Notes: generated by a model not told the origin, from the letters alone. Shown: positions 1 through 8,748, counted from the first letter of the stretch. The stretch: DNA of 64,000 nt from an uncultured Alteromonadaceae bacterium (GCA_947494925.1 CANLWS010000005.1:370423-434422), one strand, 5' to 3'. Made by a program: numbers and translations.

Positions 1-1507
1 CCGGATTTTTTAGTACTTGATTCAGTTCGTTCACCGCTTCATGGTGCGGATGGATCCAGGTTGAACGAAGTCGCTGCTTCTCTAGCTCTACGGCTTCCAT
101 TTTAAGGTTAAATGCAGCCCAGCGTTCGTCGTCCACCAAGCCAACTTCACGACCTTTGGCAGTCAGGCGAACATCTGCATTATCTTCACGCAACAGCAAG
201 CGGTATTCTGCCCGGCTGGTGAACATGCGGTAAGGTTCCTTGGTGCCCATAGTCGACAAGTCATCCACCAGCACACCTGCATAAGCTTCATCACGCCTTA
301 GAATCAGAGGATCTTGCTGCTGAATTTGCAGTGCAGCATTGGCACCAGCCAGTAAACCCTGTGCTCCGGCTTCTTCGTATCCGGTGGTGCCATTAATCTG
401 GCCAGCAAAGAAAAGACCATCTATAAATTTGGTCTCCAGTGTCTGTTTTAAATCACGAGGATCAAAAAAGTCATACTCAATGGCATAACCTGGACGGATA
501 ATATGCGCATTTTCAAATCCCTTGATAGAACGCACCAGTTCCCATTGAACATCAAAAGGTAAACTGGTGGAAATACCGTTGGGATACACCTCAATGCTGT
601 TAAGCCCCTCAGGCTCCACAAAGATCTGGTGAGAATCTTTATCTGCAAAGCGATTGATTTTGTCTTCAATAGAAGGGCAGTATCGGGGACCAATACCCTC
701 TATAACACCGGTATACATTGGCGATCTGTCCAACCCACTGCGAATGATCTCGTGAGTACGGGAATTTGTGTGAGTGATGTAGCAGGGGATCTGCTGAGGG
801 TGATCTTCGACTTTACCCATAAACGAAAATACTGGTAAAGGTGTGTCACCTGGCTGCTTTTGCATCACGTCAAAATCAAGGGTACGTGAATCCAGACGCG
901 CCGGTGTACCTGTTTTTAATCGATCAACACGAAAAGGAAGTGCACGCAATCTGTCAGCCAGCGCAATTGACGGTGGATCGCCTGCACGGCCGCCTTTGTA
1001 GTTTTCCAGGCCAATGTGAATGGTCCCGCCAAGAAAAGTACCGACAGTGAGCACCACACTTTTGGCCTTAAATTTGAGACCCATCTGTGTAACCACACCA
1101 GTGACGCGATCGTTCTCGACGATCAGATCATCACAAGATTGCTGAAAAATGGTCAGATTTGGTTGATGCTCAAGCATTTCACGTATAGCGATGCGATATA
1201 GCGAGCGATCAGCCTGCGCTCGGGTTGCCCTTACCGCAGGACCTTTAGATGAATTCAAGGTGCGAAATTGGATCCCCGCTTTATCGATCGCTTTGGCCAT
1301 AACACCACCCAAGGCATCGATTTCTTTAACCAAATGTCCCTTTCCGATCCCACCAATAGCAGGATTACAAGACATCTGTCCCAAAGTATCCATGTTATGA
1401 GTCAGCAATAACGTGTTCACGCCCATACGTGCTGAAGCCAAAGCCGCTTCAGTACCTGCGTGCCCTCCGCCAACGACGATGACATCAAAAGATTGTTCAA
1501 AAAACAT
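1..1507 (-). CDS. mnmG: tRNA uridine-5-carboxymethylaminomethyl modification enzyme MnmG (GidA), C-terminus cut by window edge
   Basis: The FAD-dependent subunit of the MnmE-MnmG complex, which installs the (carboxymethyl)aminomethyl group on wobble U34 of tRNAs. Translating the minus strand from ATG at 1507 gives [20 protein letters not shown], an N-terminal FAD-binding Rossmann motif, followed by the conserved [12 protein letters not shown] block near residue 48. About 502 codons lie in the window; the family is about 630 residues, so the C-terminal MnmE- and tRNA-binding region lies beyond base 1. It directly abuts the origin region, the classical gidA-oriC arrangement. The partner gene mnmE is at 8749-10116. 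Identity is certain from the motifs; only the missing end is unseen. Confidence 0.97.
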   Translation of the reverse strand, partial: MFFEQSFDVIVVGGGHAGTEAALASARMGVNTLLLTHNMDTLGQMSCNPAIGGIGKGHLVKEIDALGGVMAKAIDKAGIQFRTLNSSKGPAVRATRAQADRSLYRIAIREMLEHQPNLTIFQQSCDDLIVENDRVTGVVTQMGLKFKAKSVVLTVGTFLGGTIHIGLENYKGGRAGDPPSIALADRLRALPFRVDRLKTGTPARLDSRTLDFDVMQKQPGDTPLPVFSFMGKVEDHPQQIPCYITHTNSRTHEIIRSGLDRSPMYTGVIEGIGPRYCPSIEDKINRFADKDSHQIFVEPEGLNSIEVYPNGISTSLPFDVQWELVRSIKGFENAHIIRPGYAIEYDFFDPRDLKQTLETKFIDGLFFAGQINGTTGYEEAGAQGLLAGANAALQIQQQDPLILRRDEAYAGVLVDDLSTMGTKEPYRMFTSRAEYRLLLREDNADVRLTAKGREVGLVDDERWAAFNLKMEAVELEKQRLRSTWIHPHHEAVNELNQVLKNP

Positions 1508-2337
1508 GGTCTACCTCAAAAACGTAAAAAATCTGACCTCATTCCCTTAGCTGAATAAAAAGCCATCAACCGATAGAAAAAAGGGCACGTATTTTATACG
1601 TAAAAAGGATCAAAAGAAATGATCTGACGTGCAAAAAACTTTTTCATACTTCTGATCTTATAGATCTCACATCAGTCAAACCGCCTAAAATATCTGGCAA
1701 AGCTGGAGAAGTCTCGAAAAAGTTCTTTTGCGCAAGTTGAATTTGGCTTTCTAAATAAGTTTGGGCAGAACACTGTATCTCCTGCTTTGAATAAGGAAAT
1801 TTCCACTAAAATTGAGGAGACATTTGCGCACGGTTAGTACCACAACCTAGTGCTGATAGCCAAGACGTTTAGTGCTAAGACTCTGATAGGAGCGCCCGGG
1901 GATGAGGAAATATTGTACGATGCTAGCCAGGATCTAACTATTTAGACTCCAACTACTAAGATCTTGGATCAAATGATCCTGTTCTGATCACAGATCATTC
2001 TCTGTTATCCAATATCTAGAATGTATTTTTATGGGTAAGTGGATTATCAGCAATGATTGCTAAATAAAGCGTCATCAGTAAATTTGCATGGCTTGTGTTT
2101 TTTGAAAAAGAAAATGATCTCGTTTAATTCGATCTTTTGATCAAAGGTGAGATCCTCGATCTCGATCCTTAATCTTTATGATCTTATTTAGATCTTTAGA
2201 TTATTATTACTACTATTAAGCAAGAGGATCTCTGTGGAAAAGCCATTATTCTATTTATATATCAATTAGTTAGGTTATGATCAAAGCTGTTAATAAAACT
2301 TGATCAACCGGGTATAAGCTGGGATCAAAGTGCTCTT

Positions 2338-2346
2338 TTATCCACA
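2338..2346 (+). promoter_or_regulatory. DnaA box, perfect TTATCCACA
   Basis: Exact match to the high-affinity DnaA box, inside the GATC-dense origin region, next to the AT-rich part. Confidence 0.88.
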
Positions 2347-2410
2347 GGTGGTTTTTCGGGAAAAAGTACTAAGTGTATAAACATATGAAATACATGAGTT
2401 ATCACATGAA

Positions 2411-2419
2411 TTATCCACA
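2411..2419 (+). promoter_or_regulatory. DnaA box, perfect TTATCCACA
   Basis: Second exact high-affinity DnaA box in the same orientation, 73 bp from the first. It lies at the start of the densest GATC run (2436-2518). Confidence 0.88.
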
Positions 2420-2502
2420 GATGATGATATCAGGTGATCTAGTTGTGAGTAACTTGTGATCACCTGATCATTGATCTCATCAGGATCCTGATCCAGCCTG
2501 GA

Positions 2503-3291
2503 TCAGATAGATTTGATCGAAATGCTGCCACCGCTTGTGTGTAACTTCAGTTTCGGACCGCCGCCATTTATCTCGCCACGCACCGATTGTTTCTTTACTC
2601 GCCCATCAATTTCAAATTGTGAACGTACTCTGCCACCGCTGGTAGACGCATCAATATCAATTTTAATGTCTTCAACAAGATACGCAGTAATGGATCCTCC
2701 AGAGGTATTCAATGTCGCACTTTCTGATAATTGTTCTGCAAAGGTAACGTTGATGCTGCCGCCCGACGTATGGGCATCCAATGGACCATGAATAGCCTTG
2801 GTTCTTATGGAGCCGCCCGATGTGTGTAAGTCCACTCGTCCATGCACATTGCCAACAGTAATCTTGCCGCCAGAGGTATTGGCGTCTATGAAACCAACCA
2901 AATCGTCAATTTTGATAGAACCGCCTGAAGTGTTCAGATCCAGATTGTATGTTTTGGGAACTGTCAGGTTAAATTTAACTCGTATATCTCTATTCCAGCC
3001 TCGTCTGTGCTCTAATTCTCCGATGATTTTGACATCTGCCCCGTCGACTTCATACTCGAGCTCAAATTCTTCTGCACTGTCACCCCGAGCTTCGAAATCC
3101 AGCAATACCGTATCTTCATCATGAGTTTCAATTTCAAGGGAGCCGACATCTGTTTTCAGATAGAGGGTTCCTCCTGGCGAAACATCAAAAGATTTTTCCA
3201 GCGTTTCAGCGCTAACAGAAAATGCGAATAAGCTGATAGCTCCTAGTGCGACAAGGGATAATTTGGTTTTTGTTGCAGTTAATAAACCCAT
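2503..3291 (-). CDS. Secreted DUF4097-type beta-repeat protein with seven TSGG repeats
   Basis: A 262-residue protein with an N-terminal signal peptide (hydrophobic stretch ending FSVSAE) and no later membrane segment, so probably periplasmic or surface exposed. The C-terminal two thirds carries seven TSGG motifs (LNTSGGSI, ANTSGGKI, LHTSGGSI, AHTSGGSI, LNTSGGSI, ASTSGGRV, LHTSGGSI) spaced about 15 to 25 residues apart. This is typical of the DUF4097 (putative adhesin/LiaX-like) parallel beta-solenoid. The biochemical function is unknown for most members. It lies just beyond the origin, with its 3' end in the last GATC-dense bases, and is a stand-alone gene upstream of which hmgA ends. The family call is confident; any adhesive role is inference. 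Confidence 0.8.
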   Translation of the reverse strand: MGLLTATKTKLSLVALGAISLFAFSVSAETLEKSFDVSPGGTLYLKTDVGSLEIETHDEDTVLLDFEARGDSAEEFELEYEVDGADVKIIGELEHRRGWNRDIRVKFNLTVPKTYNLDLNTSGGSIKIDDLVGFIDANTSGGKITVGNVHGRVDLHTSGGSIRTKAIHGPLDAHTSGGSINVTFAEQLSESATLNTSGGSITAYLVEDIKIDIDASTSGGRVRSQFEIDGRVKKQSVRGEINGGGPKLKLHTSGGSISIKSI

Positions 3292-3365
3292 GGTACTTTC
3301 CTATTTTTAACGTTTGTAGACAGTGAGTCGCACGACGATCAACAAAGGTTTAAATCACTACTAAT

Positions 3366-4535
3366 TTACGGACGATTACGTCCGAATTCATCGTGACTGG
3401 AAACCCATTCATCAGAAACAATAGCTGAAGAGAGGGATAATTCACCACAGAGAACGGTAGCGGCAATCAGTTCAGCCAATTTATAAACCTTACCTTGTCC
3501 ATAACAATCGAGAATTTCAAGGCATTCTCTTTGTGTCGCTAACCCTGTTCCACCACCATAAGTGGCAACGACCAGAGATGGGATGGTGACCGAAAAATAG
3601 TAATCTCCTTGGGGAGTGATTTCACTGAATGTAAATCCCGCTGAAGATTCAGCAACGTTAGCTACATCCTGTCCGCAGGCAATAAACATGGCGGTGATAC
3701 CATTGGCGAAATGCGCGCCGTTGTTTACACTTCCGGCAATAAAAGCGCCCATATTAGAATATTGCCGCTGTTTATAAAGATCTTGAGGAGAGCAATGCAT
3801 AATTTGCTGCAACAAATCTGCCGGAATTATTGTTTCCGCAACCACACGTTTACCCCTTGTATGCAGGTTATTCACCTGCGAGTGTTTTTTATCAGTGTCA
3901 AAATTGGCAGCCAGTGAAAAATGTTCCAAGCCTGGGATATTTTGATCAAGGATCCATTGGCAAGCCTGGCGTGTGGCTTTACTTACCATATTTTGACCTG
4001 CAGCATCACCACAGGTGAAGTTAAACCGTAACCACCGCAGTTTTGACACCGCGTACTGTTCTATATTACGAAGTTTACCTATTGTTGTGGTTGTTTCTGC
4101 TTGTTGCTTAATTCTGTCAAAATTTTCATCAACCCATTTTCCAAACGCCAGCGCATACCGAGCGTTATCAAATGTAAATACAGGTGCTCGTTGCATCGCG
4201 TCATCAATAACAGTTGTCGTAATACCACCTGCCTCATTGGTTAATCGCATGCCGCGGCTGTAACTGGCTACGAGTGTACCTTCTGTCGTTGCCATGGGAA
4301 TGTAAAACTCTCCTTTGGCTTGCTCACCTTTTACATTCATCGGGCCTGCGAAACCTATCGGTACCTGGGCAACGCCGGTGAAATTTTCTATGTTGCCCGG
4401 CAAGGATTCAGGGGGTAGCGAAAATTGATCAATATGCTGAAGTCGGGTATCTGTTTGGTCAGCGATAAACCGCTGCCGTGTATTGATAATGTGAGGTGTA
4501 TAATCGTTATTTTTATCGCGGGGAATTTTAGGCAT
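3366..4535 (-). CDS. Hydroxymethylglutaryl-CoA reductase, class I-like
   Basis: Reduces HMG-CoA to mevalonate. The 389-residue protein begins with a short N-terminal stretch (no membrane anchor) and carries the family landmarks in order: ENFTGVAQVPIGFAGP, the TTEG catalytic-glutamate motif, NMVSKAT, the DTDKKHS motif (the DKK of class I enzymes), GSVNNGAHFANG, GQDVANV (catalytic aspartate), YGGGTGLATQ and a C-terminal SHDEFGRNR (catalytic histidine). The DKK motif and C-terminal His argue for the NADPH-type class I fold. No other mevalonate-pathway gene is in the window, so its metabolic use here is unclear. The start is the ATG at 4535. Confidence 0.93.
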   Translation of the reverse strand: MPKIPRDKNNDYTPHIINTRQRFIADQTDTRLQHIDQFSLPPESLPGNIENFTGVAQVPIGFAGPMNVKGEQAKGEFYIPMATTEGTLVASYSRGMRLTNEAGGITTTVIDDAMQRAPVFTFDNARYALAFGKWVDENFDRIKQQAETTTTIGKLRNIEQYAVSKLRWLRFNFTCGDAAGQNMVSKATRQACQWILDQNIPGLEHFSLAANFDTDKKHSQVNNLHTRGKRVVAETIIPADLLQQIMHCSPQDLYKQRQYSNMGAFIAGSVNNGAHFANGITAMFIACGQDVANVAESSAGFTFSEITPQGDYYFSVTIPSLVVATYGGGTGLATQRECLEILDCYGQGKVYKLAELIAATVLCGELSLSSAIVSDEWVSSHDEFGRNRP

Positions 4536-4635
4536 GGCACTATTTATATTTGGTCATTGTTTGCTCATCATAGAAGTGAATTTGGAAGAATAGAAATAGA
4601 TAGGGTGGATAATTGTTGATAACGACGATCAATTA

Positions 4636-4673
4636 TCGACAAAAATCTGCAAACCAGGGCTGACTTTTGTCGA
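4636..4673. repeat. Inverted repeat between methyltransferase and HMG-CoA reductase genes
   Basis: Nine-base arms TCGACAAAA (4636-4644) and TTTTGTCGA (4665-4673) flank 20 bases. The element lies just after the methyltransferase stop codon and about 100 bases upstream of the HMG-CoA reductase start. It could be a weak terminator for the first gene or an operator for the second; no U-tract supports a standard terminator. Confidence 0.5.
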
Positions 4674-4680
4674 GATTGTA

Positions 4681-5313
4681 TTATTGCTTAATGCCTTCAG
4701 GCTTTTTCGCAATGATAAAAATGCTATTCCCGTTTTGTGGCACCCAGTTACAATCTATCTCGAACCCTGTATCCAGAATACTCTGCCGTATTTCAGTTTG
4801 TGTAAATACTTTCAATACAGGCAGCAACCCTAGTTTCCTGCCAATGGGGCCTATGAACTTGAAGATTTTGTGAGACTCGCCCAAACACACTGTACTTGTA
4901 ACTAATATGCCACCTGGCTTTAACCAGCTGTATAGTTTTTGGAGTATCAGGGCTCTATCTTCCACCAGGTGGAGAAAACTCAATGCCAGGATCATATCTA
5001 TTGGTTCTTTTACTTCCAGATTCTCGACCGAACTGGTGACAAAGTCGACATTGGATACATTTTGAGCTTGTGCCTTGGAGCGTGCGATTTCAATCATATT
5101 GCCCGATAAATCAGTAGCAAGAATATGTTTGACATGTGGAGCGTGGATCAGGGCCGTTGACCCAGTGCCACAGCCGACTTCCAATACCTTTGTTGAATTC
5201 GTCATGTATGACTGAGTCAATTTCAGTTTATGCTCATAGGATGGCATATCATCTATGGGTTTTTTAGCGTAGCGGTCAGCAAGTCTGTCCCAGAATTTAG
5301 CGCTGGCTTCCAT
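4681..5313 (-). CDS. Class I SAM-dependent methyltransferase
   Basis: A 210-residue protein with the Rossmann-fold SAM motif VLEVGCGTGS around residues 43-52, the acidic motif II loop ATDLSGNMIE, and motif IV region IDMILALSFLHLVED. This matches the Methyltransf_11/25 superfamily. The substrate cannot be inferred from sequence. It is divergent from the LysR regulator at 5420, which suggests it may be that regulator's target. It is upstream of, and same strand as, the HMG-CoA reductase gene, but a 145-base gap with an inverted repeat separates them. Confidence 0.85.
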   Translation of the reverse strand: MEASAKFWDRLADRYAKKPIDDMPSYEHKLKLTQSYMTNSTKVLEVGCGTGSTALIHAPHVKHILATDLSGNMIEIARSKAQAQNVSNVDFVTSSVENLEVKEPIDMILALSFLHLVEDRALILQKLYSWLKPGGILVTSTVCLGESHKIFKFIGPIGRKLGLLPVLKVFTQTEIRQSILDTGFEIDCNWVPQNGNSIFIIAKKPEGIKQ

Positions 5314-5419
5314 GAATACTTCCTCTTCTTACATTTATCAGTGTTGTTAATCACGGATGATACCTATGCGAAAAAAGGTGTACAATGCCGAAAATTGCAT
5401 CTTAGGTATACGTATTTGT

Positions 5420-6304
5420 ATGGATTGGCGTTCAATTAAGTTTGATTGGAATAGGGCGCGAGCATTTTTGGTGACCGCCGAAGAAGGTTCTTTATCAGCT
5501 GCCGCACGAGCATTGGATATGACACAGCCCACGCTGGGAAGACAGGTAACGGCATTGGAGTCAGAGCTTGGTGTCTCATTATTTGAGAGAACAAAAAGCG
5601 GATTAGTGTTAACCCAAAGCGGCCACGAATTATTACTTCAGGTTAAAACCATGGGCGAAGCAGCAACTAAATTATCACTGATGGCATCCGGTCAAGCTGA
5701 GGCATTGGAAGGAAGTGTTTGTATCAGTGCGACTGAAGTGGTAGCCGCATTCGTTTTACCTTCACTGGTGGATAAACTTCGGCGCCAATGGCCAGGAATT
5801 CAAATAGAAATCCTAGCTTCGAACGATACAAGTGATCTAACCCGACGCGAAGCGGATATCGCAATACGTGGCTTTCGTCCGACCCAACAAGATCTTATTG
5901 TCAGGCGTCTGTCTAGCTATTATATGCACTTGTATGCCAGCAAAGAATATCTGCGTAAGTTACCACGGCGGCAGCTCCCGAAAGATTTATCAGATGCTGA
6001 TTTTCTGGGCTTCAATCAGACCAATATGATGGTGGCTGAAATGAACAAGAGAGGTTTTGAAGTTACCGAAGATAATTTTCCGGTAGTAGCAGGTAACCAC
6101 CTTGTGCAATGGGAGTTGGTTAAAAGCGGATCGGGTATTGGATTTATGAGTGTCGATGTTGGTGATGCAGAGGGTAAGGTAGAACGAGTATTACCAGAAT
6201 TTCCTCCATTCGAAGTTGAACGATGGTTGGTCGTGCATCGGGAGCTTAAAACCAGCCGAAGACTCCGAGTTGTTTTTGACTTTCTGGCGTCAGAGTTGGG
6301 TTAG
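5420..6304 (+). CDS. LysR-family transcriptional regulator
   Basis: N-terminal winged helix-turn-helix (FLVTAEEGSLSAAARALDMTQPTLGRQVTALE) followed by a LysR substrate-binding domain (DIAIRGF, GSGIGFMSVDVGD). I place the start at the ATG at 5420, giving 294 residues beginning MDWRSIKFDWNRAR. The upstream in-frame ATG at 5357 would add 21 residues unlike any LysR N-terminus. It is transcribed away from the methyltransferase at 4681-5313, the usual LysR divergent layout. The effector is unknown. The stop codon touches a palindromic intergenic repeat at 6303. Confidence 0.9.
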   Translation: MDWRSIKFDWNRARAFLVTAEEGSLSAAARALDMTQPTLGRQVTALESELGVSLFERTKSGLVLTQSGHELLLQVKTMGEAATKLSLMASGQAEALEGSVCISATEVVAAFVLPSLVDKLRRQWPGIQIEILASNDTSDLTRREADIAIRGFRPTQQDLIVRRLSSYYMHLYASKEYLRKLPRRQLPKDLSDADFLGFNQTNMMVAEMNKRGFEVTEDNFPVVAGNHLVQWELVKSGSGIGFMSVDVGDAEGKVERVLPEFPPFEVERWLVVHRELKTSRRLRVVFDFLASELG

Positions 6305-6333
6305 ATTCCCGACAAAAGCATTCGGGAATGACG
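6303..6333 (+). repeat. Palindromic intergenic repeat, copy 1
   Basis: A hairpin with arms ATTCCCGA and TTCGGGAAT, ending ATGACG. The same 31-base unit occurs in reverse orientation at 6531-6561 with compensating changes in the stem. It starts inside the LysR stop codon. Confidence 0.7.
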
Positions 6334-6409
6334 AGATAAAAAGAAACCAGGTATTCTAGGCAAAGGGTATGGAAATGCCTATACAGACTTTCCGATCACA
6401 GATTCTATT

Positions 6410-6425
6410 CGTCATCCCCGACAGC
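6410..6425 (-). repeat. Partial copy of the palindromic repeat
   Basis: CGTCATCCCCGAC matches one end of the repeat unit seen at 6531-6561, but the second arm is missing. Confidence 0.45.
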
Positions 6426-6530
6426 TGTTACTGCGTTTCGCAATTCGCATTAAAGCCTTCAATAGGATTGTCTTGGTTACCTATGTCAGTTTCCATAGTC
6501 AACTTGCGCAAAAGAACTTTTTCGATAAAC

Positions 6531-6561
6531 CGTCATCCCCGGGTGTTTTTGTCGGGGATCT
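6531..6561 (-). repeat. Palindromic intergenic repeat, copy 2 (inverted)
   Basis: Starts CGTCATCCCC and ends GTCGGGGATCT. Its reverse complement aligns over 31 bases with copy 1 at 6303-6333. The stem differs as CCCG/CGGG pairs flanked by C:G instead of T:A, so pairing is kept. The rest of 6334-6824 contains no gene I can support. Confidence 0.7.
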
Positions 6562-6824
6562 GGGTTGGCTATTGTAGGGTAGATTAACGATGGACTTGGT
6601 TACTGTCGTCATGTAGTTAGTTTGCATCAATTGGTAGATTGAACAAATATAATGTTGACTCTTCGAGACCTTCCATGGCGCTGCGACCAGCCATTCATCC
6701 ATGAATGTCGTTCAACTGACTGGAGCTGAGCTCCAAAGAGCCCCAGTTTCACCCTTGCGCAAATGTCACTTCAGAAATCAGCTCTCGCTTCGCTCGGCAT
6801 TTTGCTTCAGTGAATTTGCACTCA

Positions 6825-7676
6825 CTACTTAACCTGGTTTGGGGTGTATTGGTTTGCTTTAGTTGGTTCAGGTGTCGTAGGGACAATCTCTTTGCGTCTG
6901 CTGGGGCCGGAGAATTTCACTTTGTAGGTATCGTATTCCTTGATCGATTCAAAGCAATAGGAGCCTAGTGCGTGCTCCAGTTCGGCCAAATTGTGATTCG
7001 TGATCAAAATACAGTTTTTATTATTAACCATACGTTGCCTGAGCAAATTACCCAGCCAACTCTGTGTGTTCTTTTTCAGCGCTGTCTCATTAACGCAAAC
7101 TTCATCCAGTATGAGTAAATCCACGTCTAATAGTTCTTTTTGTATTTCCCTAAATTGCTCACCAATATTATCTTGGGCATTATAGTCATAGGAGAAAAAA
7201 CGCATTTCAAGCAGACTGGACAGTTGTCTGTACAATACTGATATCTCGTATTGTTCTATTAATTGATGAGCAATAGCACCGGCAGTATGGGATTTACCTC
7301 TACCATAGTCACCGTAAAATATCATCATGTGCGAGCCGCTTTGGCGCCAGTCGGGATCATCATGTGCGGCAATAAACGAACGGGCAATACTTACAGCTTC
7401 GATGACATCTTCACTGTCTTCAACCAGGTTGGCAAAGGTCCATTTGGGATTTAAGTCTGATCGACCGTGGATGCCTTGAATCCTCTGTTTCTTGGATTCT
7501 TGCTGCAATTTAAGTACATCTTGATTGGCTTGTGCCTGATAACTTTTTCTCAACGTTTTGTAATCAGTATAGGAATCAGGAATATGGGATTTTCCCATCG
7601 ACCTGGCCAGACTCTCGATTTTATCTTTAATATTATCCACGTGATTTCTACTGTTTTGTACTGTATTTTTCGACAA
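6825..7676 (-). CDS. dnaC: DNA replication protein DnaC (helicase loader)
   Basis: AAA+ ATPase that loads the DnaB helicase. The 283-residue protein has a Walker A motif GDYGRGKSHTA and a Walker B LLILDEVCV, followed by a sensor-like ILITNHN. The central region after the N-terminal 90 residues matches the DnaC/IstB ATP-binding fold; the N-terminal part would bind DnaB. It overlaps the 3' end of dnaT (7648) by 29 bases, so the pair is translationally coupled. A C-terminal proline/threonine-rich tail extends past the ATPase. It could be mistaken for an IstB transposition helper, but there is no transposase beside it and dnaT is adjacent. Confidence 0.88.
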   Translation of the reverse strand: MSKNTVQNSRNHVDNIKDKIESLARSMGKSHIPDSYTDYKTLRKSYQAQANQDVLKLQQESKKQRIQGIHGRSDLNPKWTFANLVEDSEDVIEAVSIARSFIAAHDDPDWRQSGSHMMIFYGDYGRGKSHTAGAIAHQLIEQYEISVLYRQLSSLLEMRFFSYDYNAQDNIGEQFREIQKELLDVDLLILDEVCVNETALKKNTQSWLGNLLRQRMVNNKNCILITNHNLAELEHALGSYCFESIKEYDTYKVKFSGPSRRKEIVPTTPEPTKANQYTPNQVK

Positions 7677-8328
7677 GCTTTTTGGCGTTTTCGTCAGCCT
7701 CTACACCAGCTTTAGGCTTAACCAACTGATTACCCACCTTTTGGATGACTTTAACACCACTTGCCAGGCGTCGCTGCTTTATTTGGAAAACAAATTTTTG
7801 TGTCCATTGAAATTGACTAAATTGAGACTGAGGCCTTCCCATCCAATATGCAACAAACTCTCCCAGTTCTTCGTCACTGTATTCTTTATCAATTATCCCC
7901 ACAAGTTTAGCCAGGTCATTAAACAAGGTTTTGGTTGGCTGCCAATCTAATTTTATAGCGCTCCACTCAAGATGTAGCTCAGCATAATCGTCTTTTTGAG
8001 TCACTAAAAAAGGCAGCACGATCTGACGGCCGTTGAAACTGCGATTCAGGGGCATGTCGTCTTTTAAACCAACCAACCCGACGTTAACCAATTCCTTTAT
8101 CAACCCATTGATTTGCCGACCTAGGGTGTAATGCTGTTCTTTGGCATTCAACAGAATCAACAAGGCCTTGTAATTCAGCGGTAGGGTTACGCCGGTTTTA
8201 CTATCAGCATCTGGGCGTAAACCGAGTAAATACAAGACTCTGGCGTCATTGCTTATGGCCTGCTTTAACGCATCTAATTCAGACGGATTCAAAGTTTGTC
8301 CCAGTCGTCCAGCCAGGATGCTAACCAT
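7648..8328 (-). CDS. dnaT: DnaT-like primosomal protein
   Basis: A 226-residue protein. The stretch ELGEFVAYWMGRP-QFSQFQWTQKFVFQIKQRR around residues 155-190 is the DnaT single-strand-DNA-binding signature. The N-terminal half (ALKQAISNDARVLYLLGLRP, then LNYKALLILLN) resembles a winged-helix replication-protein module seen in longer DnaT proteins of Alteromonadales and Vibrio. It acts with DnaC in replication restart or helicase loading. Overlaps with mioC (40 bases) and dnaC (29 bases) indicate one operon mioC-dnaT-dnaC. Confidence 0.85.
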   Translation of the reverse strand: MVSILAGRLGQTLNPSELDALKQAISNDARVLYLLGLRPDADSKTGVTLPLNYKALLILLNAKEQHYTLGRQINGLIKELVNVGLVGLKDDMPLNRSFNGRQIVLPFLVTQKDDYAELHLEWSAIKLDWQPTKTLFNDLAKLVGIIDKEYSDEELGEFVAYWMGRPQSQFSQFQWTQKFVFQIKQRRLASGVKVIQKVGNQLVKPKAGVEADENAKKLVEKYSTKQ

Positions 8329-8735
8329 TTTACTGCGCTATCCTCGGGTATTGGATGGGTTAACACGTCTATATGCTTTGCAGGCGCTAACAATTTAGCA
8401 CCGGTATTTTCAAGGATGTCCTGCATCTGCATTGCACCACTGCAAAATGTGTCGTAGCTACTATCTCCAAGACCCACTACCAAAAAAGACACTGTCATAG
8501 CGGACTGTTGTTTTAACTGTTCGGCGAATGGCTGAATATTGTCGGGTAAATCGCCGGCACCATGAGTTGATGTGCAAACAACCCAGATAGCTTCTTTATC
8601 CAGATCTGACAATTCAGGTTGCAAGTGGATATTGCTGACTTGATGCCCATATTTTTTCAGCGTTTCTTCTAGCGCATCTGCAACGTATTCGCTCGCACCA
8701 AGCACACTTCCCACAATAATTTCAAAATTGGCCAT
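8289..8735 (-). CDS. mioC: MioC flavodoxin-like protein
   Basis: A 148-residue flavodoxin-domain protein. An FMN-phosphate loop lies at GSVLGASEYVADAL, an FMN-contact loop at CTSTHGAGDLPDN, and a third at VGLGDSSYDTFC. In E. coli MioC is needed for biotin synthase activity in vitro, and its promoter fires toward oriC. Here mioC is 6 kb from the origin and heads a mioC-dnaT-dnaC overlap cluster. mnmE ends 13 bases upstream, so read-through from mnmE is likely. Confidence 0.92.
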   Translation of the reverse strand: MANFEIIVGSVLGASEYVADALEETLKKYGHQVSNIHLQPELSDLDKEAIWVVCTSTHGAGDLPDNIQPFAEQLKQQSAMTVSFLVVGLGDSSYDTFCSGAMQMQDILENTGAKLLAPAKHIDVLTHPIPEDSAVKWLASWLDDWDKL

Positions 8736-8748
8736 GCTTGATCCTTAT

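Larger units (their letters stand above)
1600..2520. other. oriC: Chromosomal replication origin (oriC)
   Basis: I count about 30 GATC sites between 1608 and 2518; about 3 to 4 would be expected by chance. This is the signature of Dam/SeqA-regulated origins. Two perfect DnaA boxes TTATCCACA lie at 2338-2346 and 2411-2419, and a one-mismatch box (TTTTCCACA on the minus strand) at 2233-2241. An AT-rich stretch at about 2160-2300, containing GATCTTTTGATC- and GATCTTTA-like 13-mer-type elements, is a plausible duplex-unwinding element. There is no convincing gene in 1508-2502, and mnmG flanks it as in Escherichia coli. Exact functional limits cannot be set by eye. Confidence 0.9.

Noticed and set aside
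6825..7676. IstB-like transposition helper
   Set aside because: The ATPase fold is shared, but dnaT lies directly upstream and no IstA-type transposase or terminal repeats are present, so DnaC is preferred.
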